A stretch of 17,492 bases of DNA from an uncultured Bacteroidales bacterium (lineage in GTDB: Bacteria > Bacteroidota > Bacteroidia > Bacteroidales > Muribaculaceae). Below are positions 7,416-14,372 of the stretch, in pieces. The position numbers and the translations under genes are program-made. The notes beneath the pieces were generated by a model that was not told the DNA's origin, did not search any database, and saw only the letters and a program-made list of their open reading frames with translations. The stretch lies in the NCBI GenBank assembly GCA_900544535.1, contig UQVH01000034.1, forward strand, positions 1 through 17,492, written 5' to 3'. Each line of letters opens with the position of its first letter. Position 1 is the stretch's first letter.

Positions 7416-7985
7416 TTATGCGCTTGCAAGGCGGCGGACGAGACGGCGGGTGGCGCGGCGGACTTCCTGTTCATAAAGGCGCCGCTCGCGGCGGTTGCGG
7501 GGCACGTATTTCTTCGGCTCGCCGTCGGCGTCATCAGCATCTGCGCCGGGCTGCGCACTGAAACCGGAACGGACAACCGACGGAGCAGCGGAAGCCTGCG
7601 ACACGACCAAATCAAGAGGCACAGAAACGACTGCGGAGGGAGTGGAAGTTGCCAAGACAAGGGGCGCGCTTTGTCTCGCTGCGGTTGCGGGCGTTGTTTT
7701 GGCGGATTTCAGAGCCTTGTTTGCGACGCGGAGACGCGCATTGGCTGAGCGCCGAATTGCCTTGTCGACTTCGGGCCGCAGGAGAGAAAATGTGAGCACA
7801 ACGGCCGAGTCGCAATCTGTCGGCGGCACAGTGCCGGCGGTCATGTAACGGTCTATAACGGCCATGGTTTCGTCAACGGCATCACTGCGACCTATGAGGG
7901 TCAGCGACTCGCGGACGCGGGCGGTAACAGAGGCATAAAACTTTTTGGAAACGGGACTCGGAGAAACAGACGCATGTTTTTTCAT
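7416..7985 (-). CDS. Hypothetical small basic protein
   Basis: I do not recognise the function. The 189-residue product has no signal peptide or membrane helix. Residues about 15-90 look helical (FYASVTARVRESLTLIGRSD, then a segment with AVIDRYMTAG and LLRPEVDKAIRRSANARLR). This block resembles short conserved hypothetical proteins common in Bacteroides genomes, from memory. Residues 95-150 are rich in Ala, Ser, Pro, Thr and Val and are probably disordered. The end is strongly basic (NRRERRLYEQEVRRATRRLVRR), suggesting nucleic-acid or ribosome contact. A start at 7985 fits a TATCTTTG box at 8019-8026. It is divergent from the TIR/RyR cassette and shares its upstream region. The opposite strand is also open here because of high G+C, but the promoter and the protein pattern favour the minus strand. 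Confidence 0.65.
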   Translation of the reverse strand: MKKHASVSPSPVSKKFYASVTARVRESLTLIGRSDAVDETMAVIDRYMTAGTVPPTDCDSAVVLTFSLLRPEVDKAIRRSANARLRVANKALKSAKTTPATAARQSAPLVLATSTPSAVVSVPLDLVVSQASAAPSVVRSGFSAQPGADADDADGEPKKYVPRNRRERRLYEQEVRRATRRLVRRLASA

Positions 7986-8018
7986 AGCTGTAAAAATTTT
8001 AAAGAGTTTTTTCTACCG

Positions 8019-8026
8019 CAAAGATA
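8019..8026 (-). promoter_or_regulatory. -7 box (TATCTTTG) for the 189-residue gene
   Basis: A TAnnTTTG match on the minus strand 34 bases from the start codon at 7985. No good TTG is seen at the -33 position. Confidence 0.45.
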
Positions 8027-8079
8027 ATGCCCCCGCAGCCCGATTTGGTGCGATAATGCGGAGAGTGCGAAAAATTTTG

Positions 8080-8096
8080 ATTATCATTACGATAAT
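8080..8096 (+). promoter_or_regulatory. Inverted repeat upstream of the TIR/RyR cassette promoter
   Basis: ATTATC-ATTAC-GATAAT is a perfect 6-bp inverted repeat with a 5-base spacer. It ends 15 bases before the -7 box of the cassette and covers the place where a -33 element would sit, so a bound regulator could block or replace that contact. AT-rich repeats of this size also arise by chance. Confidence 0.3.
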
Positions 8097-8111
8097 ATCA
8101 GGAGGAACAAT

Positions 8112-8119
8112 TATCTTTG
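8112..8119 (+). promoter_or_regulatory. -7 box (TATCTTTG) of the TIR/RyR cassette
   Basis: A TAnnTTTG match 32 bases before the start of the first cassette gene, identical in sequence to the box of the divergent gene. No consensus TTG lies 19-21 bases upstream, which would fit a promoter needing an activator or being weak at rest. Confidence 0.5.
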
Positions 8120-8151
8120 CATATCCCTGAACCAACTTTATCATTATTCAA

Positions 8152-10521
8152 ATGACAATTCTAAACGCCCTGCTGCTTTCAGTCGGCGACAACAGACGAA
8201 CTATTGTCAATATCGCAGTCTGTCTGATTGTCCTGACCTTTATATTCAACGGCGGGACTGCGGGCTACTGGCTGTTCATCGTCATATTCGCATATTTCGC
8301 GGTGCGGCTCGTAATTTCCATCATAAAATCCTATCTCCGCCACATCCACAACAAGGATGCATCAAGACGCGAGTATGTGGTGAAAATGACAGCGCGCCTC
8401 ATGGGCCTGTTCTTTGTCACCGGTACGCTGCTCTATGCGTTCACATTCCCGGCTATTGAAAAACATCACGACGTCACATACAACAACGCCGAACTCATCA
8501 TGCGCTCGCTCATATGCTCGCTTGACATGTTCATGCTCGATGTGGACAGCAATATCCTTGACCGGCTTGACAAGGAACCGCTGCTGAAAGGCGCTCTCGT
8601 CGTGCAGGCCGGAATCTCATTTCTGTGCACCATCACGCTACTGGTCAGCCTCATATTCTCACGAGCCAAAGCCTACTACACCCTTCATCGGAAGACAAAA
8701 ATAACAGCGGAGAAATGCCACTTATATGTGTTTTTCGGAGTCAACGAAAATTCCAAATTACTGGCCAGGGACATCCACGCCAACGATGCCGGCTCGATAA
8801 TAATTTTCGTAGACGACGCCAACATCAACGATGACGAAAACGACAGCTGGGATAATATTGTCAATCTGTTCACACACAAGCAGAAGACGTTTGATTTCGC
8901 AGACGAATCCAGCGCTCTGGTGGCGATAGCGTCAAAACAGCTTTGCGACATCGACGAGGACCGATTGCAGGCGACGGATTGCGACGTACTGTCCATCATC
9001 GAGCTCGACAGGGTAAAGGCAATCATCCGGTCGCTGCAACAATATCCGGGTGAATCACAGCTACATATCTTCTTTCTGTCCGACAACGAAGACAACAATA
9101 TCCGCAGCCTGATAAATCTTGCCAAGGACAAGACCATACTTTCGGTCGCCGACGACAAGGGTGTGCCGGAAAAGATATATTGTCATGCCCGCTACAACGG
9201 CCCCAACAGAGTCGTGGAGGACCTGGCTGTGAGAAAAGGACTTGATGTCGAAATTGTCGATTCATCGCACCTTGCGGTGGAACTGTTGAAGTCCAAGGCC
9301 GCCGACCAGCCGGTGAGAGTGGCCAGCCTGTCAGAGGAATATCCCACAACGGTGACGCGTCCGATAGAGGCTCTTATCGTAGGATTCGGAGAAGTGGGGC
9401 GTGACGCTTTCCGCTTCATCTACGAGTTCGGAACTTTCATACAAGTCTGTGACGGAGAGGCGAAAACGGCAAAGCCCCGCATCACCGCCATCGATTCAAA
9501 AATGGACACTCTTGACGGCGCTTTCGAGGCAAATACTCCTGCAATCAGTTATGGCGGCGAAATCGCGCTTAAACAGATCGACTGCCATTCGGTTCGCTTC
9601 TATGACTCGGTGCTTACCAAAGAACTTTGCCAGACAATCAACTACATTGTGCTTGCTCTCGGCGACGACGACCAGAACATCGCGCTGGCCACAAATATCT
9701 TCAACCGCATCAGGCGTTACCGCGAAAGCATGTCGGACCTCATAATTATGGTCAGATGTGTCAAGGATGAAAAGCGCGAGATGATGGAAAAGATAGCCGA
9801 CCACTACAACAAAGGTTGCGGCGACGGCGATATTCATGTGATACGTCTGTTCGGCAATCCGAAAGAAATCTATTCGTACGACACGATTATCCGAGATTCG
9901 CTCACGCGGAAAGGAATCGCGTTTATGGAGAATTACCAGCATATCCGCTGCGAAAATGACACCTGGGCAAAACGCAGGGAAAGGCTCACGGGAATAAGCG
10001 TCAGAAATGCGGGAGAGATCATCTATCCGAATATCGACAATCTGCGGAAACTCCGCCGCCAGGAGAGTCAGGATCTTGCAAACGCTCTGCACACGGCTAC
10101 CAAAATATGGCTTTTGCAGCAAGCGTTCGGCGCGGCCTACGACTGGAATGACTTCATCAACCGCATCTTCGACATTTCAGGCTCCCCCACAATCAGCGGC
10201 GAAATGGCGGCCATCACTTACCCGCATCTTACCACGGCGGAAAACCGGGTCATGCTCTATCTGGCCATGCTCGAACACGCCCGCTGGAACGCGGCCCACG
10301 AACTGCTCGGCTACAATCGTAACGACACGACTGCAAAATGCGACGAGAAAACGCTTCTGCACAACTGTCTGAAAGACTGGGACGAACTTGACGGCGAATC
10401 TCATAAAGCATCGTCGCCGGACTGGAAATGCGATTACAAATCATATGATTTCAGCGTGGTCAACACCTCCGTCGCCCTGACCCGTGACGAACTCGGCAAA
10501 ATCACCCGCTATGATAACTGA
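8152..10521 (+). CDS. Membrane protein with two Rossmann (RCK/TrkA-N-like) domains and a C-terminal RyR domain
   Basis: A 789-residue protein, first gene of the cassette. Four membrane helices are likely near residues 17-33, 38-58, 81-101 and 147-170. The 45-residue segment between helices 3 and 4 (with SLICSLDMFMLDVDSN) may line a pore or act as a sensor. A first Rossmann-like domain begins at about 189 (LYVFFGVNENSKLLARDI) and a second at about 405 (ALIVGFGEVGRDAF, nucleotide loop GFGEVG 411-416). The order membrane part then two Rossmann domains recalls BK-type and CASTOR/POLLUX channels with paired RCK domains. Residues about 700-775 look like a divergent RyR domain (LAMLEHARWNAAHELLGYN, then LHNCLKDWDEL). 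I infer a ligand-gated channel or membrane effector. No K+ selectivity filter (TVGYG) is visible, so ion conduction is unproven. Confidence 0.75.
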   Translation: MTILNALLLSVGDNRRTIVNIAVCLIVLTFIFNGGTAGYWLFIVIFAYFAVRLVISIIKSYLRHIHNKDASRREYVVKMTARLMGLFFVTGTLLYAFTFPAIEKHHDVTYNNAELIMRSLICSLDMFMLDVDSNILDRLDKEPLLKGALVVQAGISFLCTITLLVSLIFSRAKAYYTLHRKTKITAEKCHLYVFFGVNENSKLLARDIHANDAGSIIIFVDDANINDDENDSWDNIVNLFTHKQKTFDFADESSALVAIASKQLCDIDEDRLQATDCDVLSIIELDRVKAIIRSLQQYPGESQLHIFFLSDNEDNNIRSLINLAKDKTILSVADDKGVPEKIYCHARYNGPNRVVEDLAVRKGLDVEIVDSSHLAVELLKSKAADQPVRVASLSEEYPTTVTRPIEALIVGFGEVGRDAFRFIYEFGTFIQVCDGEAKTAKPRITAIDSKMDTLDGAFEANTPAISYGGEIALKQIDCHSVRFYDSVLTKELCQTINYIVLALGDDDQNIALATNIFNRIRRYRESMSDLIIMVRCVKDEKREMMEKIADHYNKGCGDGDIHVIRLFGNPKEIYSYDTIIRDSLTRKGIAFMENYQHIRCENDTWAKRRERLTGISVRNAGEIIYPNIDNLRKLRRQESQDLANALHTATKIWLLQQAFGAAYDWNDFINRIFDISGSPTISGEMAAITYPHLTTAENRVMLYLAMLEHARWNAAHELLGYNRNDTTAKCDEKTLLHNCLKDWDELDGESHKASSPDWKCDYKSYDFSVVNTSVALTRDELGKITRYDN

Positions 10522-10586
10522 CCGGGAGCTAACACCCTCCGCATCGGCTTCGAGATTGTCAACGCCACCCTAACAGATTAAAAAAC

Positions 10587-11600
10587 ATGGCAAAATACGA
10601 TATATTCATCAGTTATAGCCGTCAGGATGCCGACATTGTAAAAAAGGTGTCGGAAGGACTGATGTCGGCCGGGTTCTCCGTATGGATTGACAAGAATGGA
10701 ATAGAAAGTGGCGACGCTTTTAAAAGCGTCATCGTCAAAGCAATCGAGAGCTGCAACACGGTTGTATTTTTCTCCTCGCATTCGTCAAATGAATCATATT
10801 GGACTACCAAAGAAATCTCTGTCGCCATCTACGATGGAAAGAACATAATCCCCATAAAGCTCGATGACTCCAAATACAATTCTGAAATCAAGTTTGATTT
10901 AATCAACCTGGATTATATCGATATGTCTGACCCGTCGCTTGTTGACGAAGGTATTCAGAAATTGATCAGATCGCTTAAGAATCGTCAATTACCGACGGCT
11001 CAGGCTGAGAAGACGGCCAATGCAGACATCCAAAATGAGAATAAAGAAAAACCGAAAGCCAGCCTGAAATTTCTTTTCCAATATGATGGATGTTTGATTT
11101 CGCTGACAATATGTCTGATCGGGATAATCATTGTCCCGTTTCTATTTATTTCACATAAATTGTTAAGCGAACCTCAAATGCCGTCGTATTCAACTCAGGA
11201 AGATTTATTGGCAGAATCACCATACTCCTTTTCAAAAGACGGTTTCCTTCTCGATGTGGCTGATTGTTTGTATGCCATCGCATATGATACTATTGCCGCT
11301 GATATGGAAAATCCACAGGACATCGACTACCCGGAGCTGGAAGAGCCTGAATATATAAAACTCATGGAAGAGGGTGTGGAACATGTTCGGAAAAGCCGTT
11401 ACAACGAAGCCTATATTCAATTCCTTAAAGCAGCAAATATGGATTTTGCCGATGCAATGTATAATGTGGCCGTCAGTCATCTGACCGGTCTGGGGGCTGA
11501 TGTTGACACCATCGCGGCAATTCAGTGGCTGCAAAAAGCAGCTGAATTTGACAATGAACCGGCCCGGATTAAATTAGAAAGTCTCAAACCGCCTCTATAA
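10587..11600 (+). CDS. TIR-domain protein with one membrane helix and Sel1-like repeats
   Basis: A 337-residue protein. Residues 3-131 are a TIR domain: box 1 YDIFISYSRQD (4-14), the strand/loop FSVWIDKNGIESGD, and the SNESYWTTKE segment with Glu76 at the position of the catalytic glutamate of TIR NADases. After a charged linker (132-165) comes a membrane helix at about 168-189. Then an acidic region leads to alpha-helical Sel1/TPR-type repeats (about 257-335, with AIQWLQKAAEFDNEPARIKL). The TIR domain would lie in the cytoplasm and the repeats on the other side of the membrane, or the reverse. It starts 65 bases after the first cassette gene and stops 3 bases before the tandem-TIR gene. TIR domains may degrade NAD+ or make a cyclic ADP-ribose-type signal; scaffold-only TIRs also exist. 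Confidence 0.82.
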   Translation: MAKYDIFISYSRQDADIVKKVSEGLMSAGFSVWIDKNGIESGDAFKSVIVKAIESCNTVVFFSSHSSNESYWTTKEISVAIYDGKNIIPIKLDDSKYNSEIKFDLINLDYIDMSDPSLVDEGIQKLIRSLKNRQLPTAQAEKTANADIQNENKEKPKASLKFLFQYDGCLISLTICLIGIIIVPFLFISHKLLSEPQMPSYSTQEDLLAESPYSFSKDGFLLDVADCLYAIAYDTIAADMENPQDIDYPELEEPEYIKLMEEGVEHVRKSRYNEAYIQFLKAANMDFADAMYNVAVSHLTGLGADVDTIAAIQWLQKAAEFDNEPARIKLESLKPPL

Positions 11601-11603
11601 GCC

Positions 11604-12479
11604 ATGAAATCTGAAAAGAATCCGCAAGACAAGGAAATATGGGTCTTTCTCTCGCATTCCAATGAGGATTACGAGAAAGTGAGACGTGTACGCAATATGC
11701 TGGAGGAGCAGAATCTGCGTCCGATAATGTTCTTTTTGAAATGTCTCAACGATGACGACGAAATCGACAGCCTGATAAAACGCGAAATTGATTGCAGGAC
11801 ACGGTTCATACTCTGCGACAGCGAAAACGCCAGAAATTCCAGATGGGTGCAGAGGGAAATCGAATATATCGAGCGCCAGCAGAAGCCTTACGAAAGAATC
11901 GATCTTTCAAAATCAGACGCGGAAATATTCGCGCAGCTCAAAGAAGTCCGTCGCAAGTCGAAGCTGTTCATAGCCTATTCGTCGCGAGAACGGAAACTGG
12001 CGTCGTATGTCTATACCCGTCTGTCAAAATATGACTATGACGTCTTTATCGACTTCGACAGACTGTTGCCTGGCGAATTGTACGCGCGAAGAATCATGAC
12101 AGAAATCGAGGGCGCTGTGGAAAACGGCTACATCATAGCGCTATTTTCGGAAGTCGGTCACGATTTACAGCTTGTTGACAAAGAAGTCGCGCTTGCGCGG
12201 AAGTATGACAGAGAACACGGCATAAAGGGAGGAAGCGTCATACCCGTGGTCATCGACAGCCATATTCCTTATATATGCACTGATTTGAACTGCATACAGT
12301 TCAAAAACCGGACGGAAGATTTGCCTGACAAAATCGTAAACGCCATACTGAAACGGTTGCTTGCGCCAGGAGAAATTCTGACGTATTACAGAAATTTCAA
12401 AAACGGCATAAATTCCAAAGTCGATTTTTTCGAGTCGGAGCAATTGGAACGGCTGTATCGCGACATTTGTTCTGAGTGA
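11604..12479 (+). CDS. Tandem TIR-domain protein
   Basis: A 291-residue cytoplasmic protein with two TIR domains and no membrane helix or signal peptide. The first (about 11-102) has EIWVFLSHSNEDYEKV and ARNSRWVQRE, with Glu85 at the catalytic position. The second (about 118-250) has LFIAYSSRERKLASYVYTRL, YDVFIDFDRLLPGELY and LQLVDKEVALARKYDRE, with Glu194 at that position but valine in place of the usual tryptophan. A short tail of about 40 residues follows. Only 3 bases separate it from the membrane TIR gene, so the two are likely made together and could assemble through TIR-TIR contacts. One domain may be catalytic and the other structural, as the differing motifs suggest; the sequence alone cannot decide. 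Confidence 0.82.
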   Translation: MKSEKNPQDKEIWVFLSHSNEDYEKVRRVRNMLEEQNLRPIMFFLKCLNDDDEIDSLIKREIDCRTRFILCDSENARNSRWVQREIEYIERQQKPYERIDLSKSDAEIFAQLKEVRRKSKLFIAYSSRERKLASYVYTRLSKYDYDVFIDFDRLLPGELYARRIMTEIEGAVENGYIIALFSEVGHDLQLVDKEVALARKYDREHGIKGGSVIPVVIDSHIPYICTDLNCIQFKNRTEDLPDKIVNAILKRLLAPGEILTYYRNFKNGINSKVDFFESEQLERLYRDICSE

Positions 12480-12482
12480 GGT

Positions 12483-12501
12483 GATCGACACGTGTGCGAT
12501 C
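12483..12501 (+). other. Small hairpin between the tandem-TIR and RyR genes
   Basis: GATCG and CGATC flank a 9-base loop right after the tandem-TIR stop codon. There is no T-run, so it is not a standard terminator. It could protect or tune the mRNA between the two genes, or mean nothing. Confidence 0.25.
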
Positions 12502-12542
12502 CTGACTCTTTACTCTAAACAACTCCTTAAAACATTCAGATT

Positions 12543-12848
12543 ATGAACAAGAAATATATCCCGAATCCGGCCGATACTTCCGGGGTAAAGCTGCCGGAGG
12601 AACTGTTGCCGCTCGTTGAGGAGATGGCAAAGAATGTCCATGAAGTATGGGCGCAGAACCGAATGAACGAAGGCTGGACCTACGGGCCTGTGCGCGACGA
12701 CGCCAAGAAGCAGCATCCATGCCTCGTGGCTTACGAGAAATTGCCTGACAGCGAGAAGGAATATGACCGCGCGACATCGCAGGAGACTTTGAAGCTTATT
12801 TTGAAGTCAGGCTTTTCTATTTCAAAAACAGCCGGAACAAAACACTGA
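12543..12848 (+). CDS. Stand-alone RyR-domain protein
   Basis: A 101-residue protein that is essentially one RyR domain (PF02026), the repeat first seen in animal ryanodine receptors. The typical features are in order: PADTSGVKLPEELLPLVEEM, the helix VHEVWAQNRMNEGWTYG, RDDAKKQHPCLVAYEKLP, SEKEYDRATSQETLKLIL and a final GFSI strand. From memory, the RY1&2 domain of RyR1 has been reported to bind ATP, so a nucleotide-binding role is plausible. It starts 63 bases after the tandem-TIR gene on the same strand and ends the cassette. With a second, more divergent RyR domain on the first cassette protein, it could sense the nucleotide made by the TIR proteins or compete for it. Identification of the domain is strong; its ligand is inference. 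Confidence 0.88.
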   Translation: MNKKYIPNPADTSGVKLPEELLPLVEEMAKNVHEVWAQNRMNEGWTYGPVRDDAKKQHPCLVAYEKLPDSEKEYDRATSQETLKLILKSGFSISKTAGTKH

Positions 12849-12882
12849 CTCCGCCTCTTTTTCTCACCTCCTACCCTCCACG

Positions 12883-12915
12883 TTGCTGAAATGTCAATGA
12901 TTTGTTGTAATTTTG
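12883..12915 (+). promoter_or_regulatory. fucP-fkp promoter (TTG-N22-TAATTTTG)
   Basis: A TTG at 12883-12885 and a TAATTTTG box at 12908-12915 are 22 bases apart, one more than the usual spacing. Transcription would start near 12922, giving a leader of about 64 bases before the fucP ATG. The leader carries three ATATCATC repeats. The -7 box is identical to that of fucO, and TAATTTTGCA is shared by both. Confidence 0.6.
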
Positions 12916-12937
12916 CAGGGCGATTGCGTTAAATTTA

Positions 12938-12985
12938 ATATCATCGAATTTCGGTTCTGAAATATCATCTTTGTACCATATCATC
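12938..12985 (+). repeat. Three ATATCATC direct repeats in the fucP leader
   Basis: ATATCATC occurs at 12938-12945, 12962-12969 and 12978-12985; the last one touches the fucP ATG. The starts are 24 and 16 bases apart. They could be sites for a regulator in DNA or for a protein or small RNA that controls fucP translation. I did not find the same word before fucO. Confidence 0.45.
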
Positions 12986-14332
12986 ATGAGTTCACAAAAA
13001 CAAGCCCCGCTGCTGTCGCGCGATGGCGTCAGTCTGTTGCTTCCTTTTATCATAATCACTTCCTGCTTCGCTCTATGGGGCTTTGCCAATGACATAACAG
13101 GGCCGTTGGTTAAGGCTTTTTCAAAGATTTTCCGCATGAGCGTGACGGAAGGCGCTTTAGTTCAGGTGGCTTTCTATTTAGGCTATTTCTGCATGGCGTT
13201 TCCGGCAGCGCTGTTCATCCAGCGCTATTCCTACAAGGCAGGAGTGCTGCTCGGCCTGTCGCTCTATGCCGCGGGAGCCATTCTCTTCATTCCCGCGCAG
13301 ATGGCCGGAATCTACTACCCGTTCCTGATTGCTTATTTCATCATGACCTGCGGCCTGTCGTTCTTAGAGACAAGCTGTAACCCCTATATCTACTGCATGG
13401 GACCTGAGGAAAGCGCCACACGCCGTCTGAACCTCGCTCAGGCGTTCAACCCGATCGGCGCACTGGCCGGAATGTATGTGGCCATGCACTTCGTTCAGGA
13501 ACGTCTCCATCCGCTCGACACCGCACAGCGCGCCCTCCTCACTCCCGAAGAGTTCGAACAGGTCAAGAGCGACGACCTCTGGGTGCTTATCCAGCCCTAC
13601 ATCTACATTGCCGCCGTACTCTTGGTCATCATCCTCTTGGTGCGGCTGCTGAAAATGCCTAAGGCGGGCGACACTCGTTCGAGCAAAAAACTTTCCACCG
13701 CCCTGCGCGAGATCATAGCCATCAAAAACTACCGCGAAGGAGTCATCGCACAGTTTTTCTACGTAGGCGCGCAGGTGATGTGCTGGACATTCATCATCCA
13801 GTACGGCACACACGTGTTCATGTCGGAAGGCATGGACGAGCGCAGCGCCGAAATACTCTCACAGAAGTTCAACATCGCAGCGATGGTCTGCTTCACATGC
13901 AGCCGTTTCGTATGCACATGGTTCCTGAAATACATCGCTCCGGGACGCCTTCTCTCGATTCTCGGCATCCTCGCCGCCATCTTCTCTGTCGGCGCCATCG
14001 TGATGACCGACCGTTCGGGTGTCTACTGCCTTGTCGGCATCAGCGCCTGCATGTCGCTCATGTTCCCGACAATCTACGGCATTGCCCTGCGCGGCCTCGG
14101 CGACAATGTCAAGTTCGGCAGCGCCGGACTCATCATGTCGATCCTCGGCGGATCGGTATTCCCCCCGCTCCAGGCCCTCATCATCGACTCAGGAGTCACA
14201 GCCGGAGATCTCCCCTCGACCAACCTCTCGTTCATCATTCCCCTGATCTGTTTCCTCGTGATCACCGCATACGGTGTCAGGGCCTATCGCCGCGCACATT
14301 CCGGTGCGGCTGAAAAAGCGAAAGAGAACTGA
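12986..14332 (+). CDS. fucP: L-fucose:H+ symporter (major facilitator superfamily)
   Basis: A 448-residue permease that imports L-fucose with protons. I chose the ATG at 12986 (MSSQKQAPLLSRDG); a TTG 15 bases upstream is possible but unlikely. About twelve membrane helices are visible. FucP-type motifs are CFALWGFANDITGPLV in helix 1, with Asp36 corresponding to the proton/sugar-binding Asp46 of E. coli FucP, and FLETSCNPYI in helix 4, with Glu128 corresponding to Glu135. A hydrophilic loop (about 168-200) lies before the helix at 203-222. It is followed 40 bases later by fkp, so imported fucose feeds directly to GDP-fucose synthesis. Related hexose/fucose permeases of the same family (glucose/galactose) cannot be fully excluded, but the fkp neighbour argues for fucose. 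Confidence 0.9.
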   Translation: MSSQKQAPLLSRDGVSLLLPFIIITSCFALWGFANDITGPLVKAFSKIFRMSVTEGALVQVAFYLGYFCMAFPAALFIQRYSYKAGVLLGLSLYAAGAILFIPAQMAGIYYPFLIAYFIMTCGLSFLETSCNPYIYCMGPEESATRRLNLAQAFNPIGALAGMYVAMHFVQERLHPLDTAQRALLTPEEFEQVKSDDLWVLIQPYIYIAAVLLVIILLVRLLKMPKAGDTRSSKKLSTALREIIAIKNYREGVIAQFFYVGAQVMCWTFIIQYGTHVFMSEGMDERSAEILSQKFNIAAMVCFTCSRFVCTWFLKYIAPGRLLSILGILAAIFSVGAIVMTDRSGVYCLVGISACMSLMFPTIYGIALRGLGDNVKFGSAGLIMSILGGSVFPPLQALIIDSGVTAGDLPSTNLSFIIPLICFLVITAYGVRAYRRAHSGAAEKAKEN

Positions 14333-14372
14333 TAAGGACATCCCTCCGTCACGTCAACAAACCCACCCTGCC

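Noticed and set aside
7370..7848. Long open frames on the + strand across the 7416-7985 region.
   Set aside because: They are mirror frames of a G+C-rich gene. Their products are low-complexity (Arg/Gly/Ala) and lack a promoter, whereas the minus-strand frame has a TAnnTTTG box and a coherent helical protein.
8056..8130. A 24-codon frame encoding a basic then hydrophobic peptide (MRRVRKILIIITIISGG and onward) just before the cassette, like a small membrane peptide.
   Set aside because: It overlaps the inverted repeat and -7 box of the cassette, has no ribosome site or promoter of its own, and is short enough to be chance.
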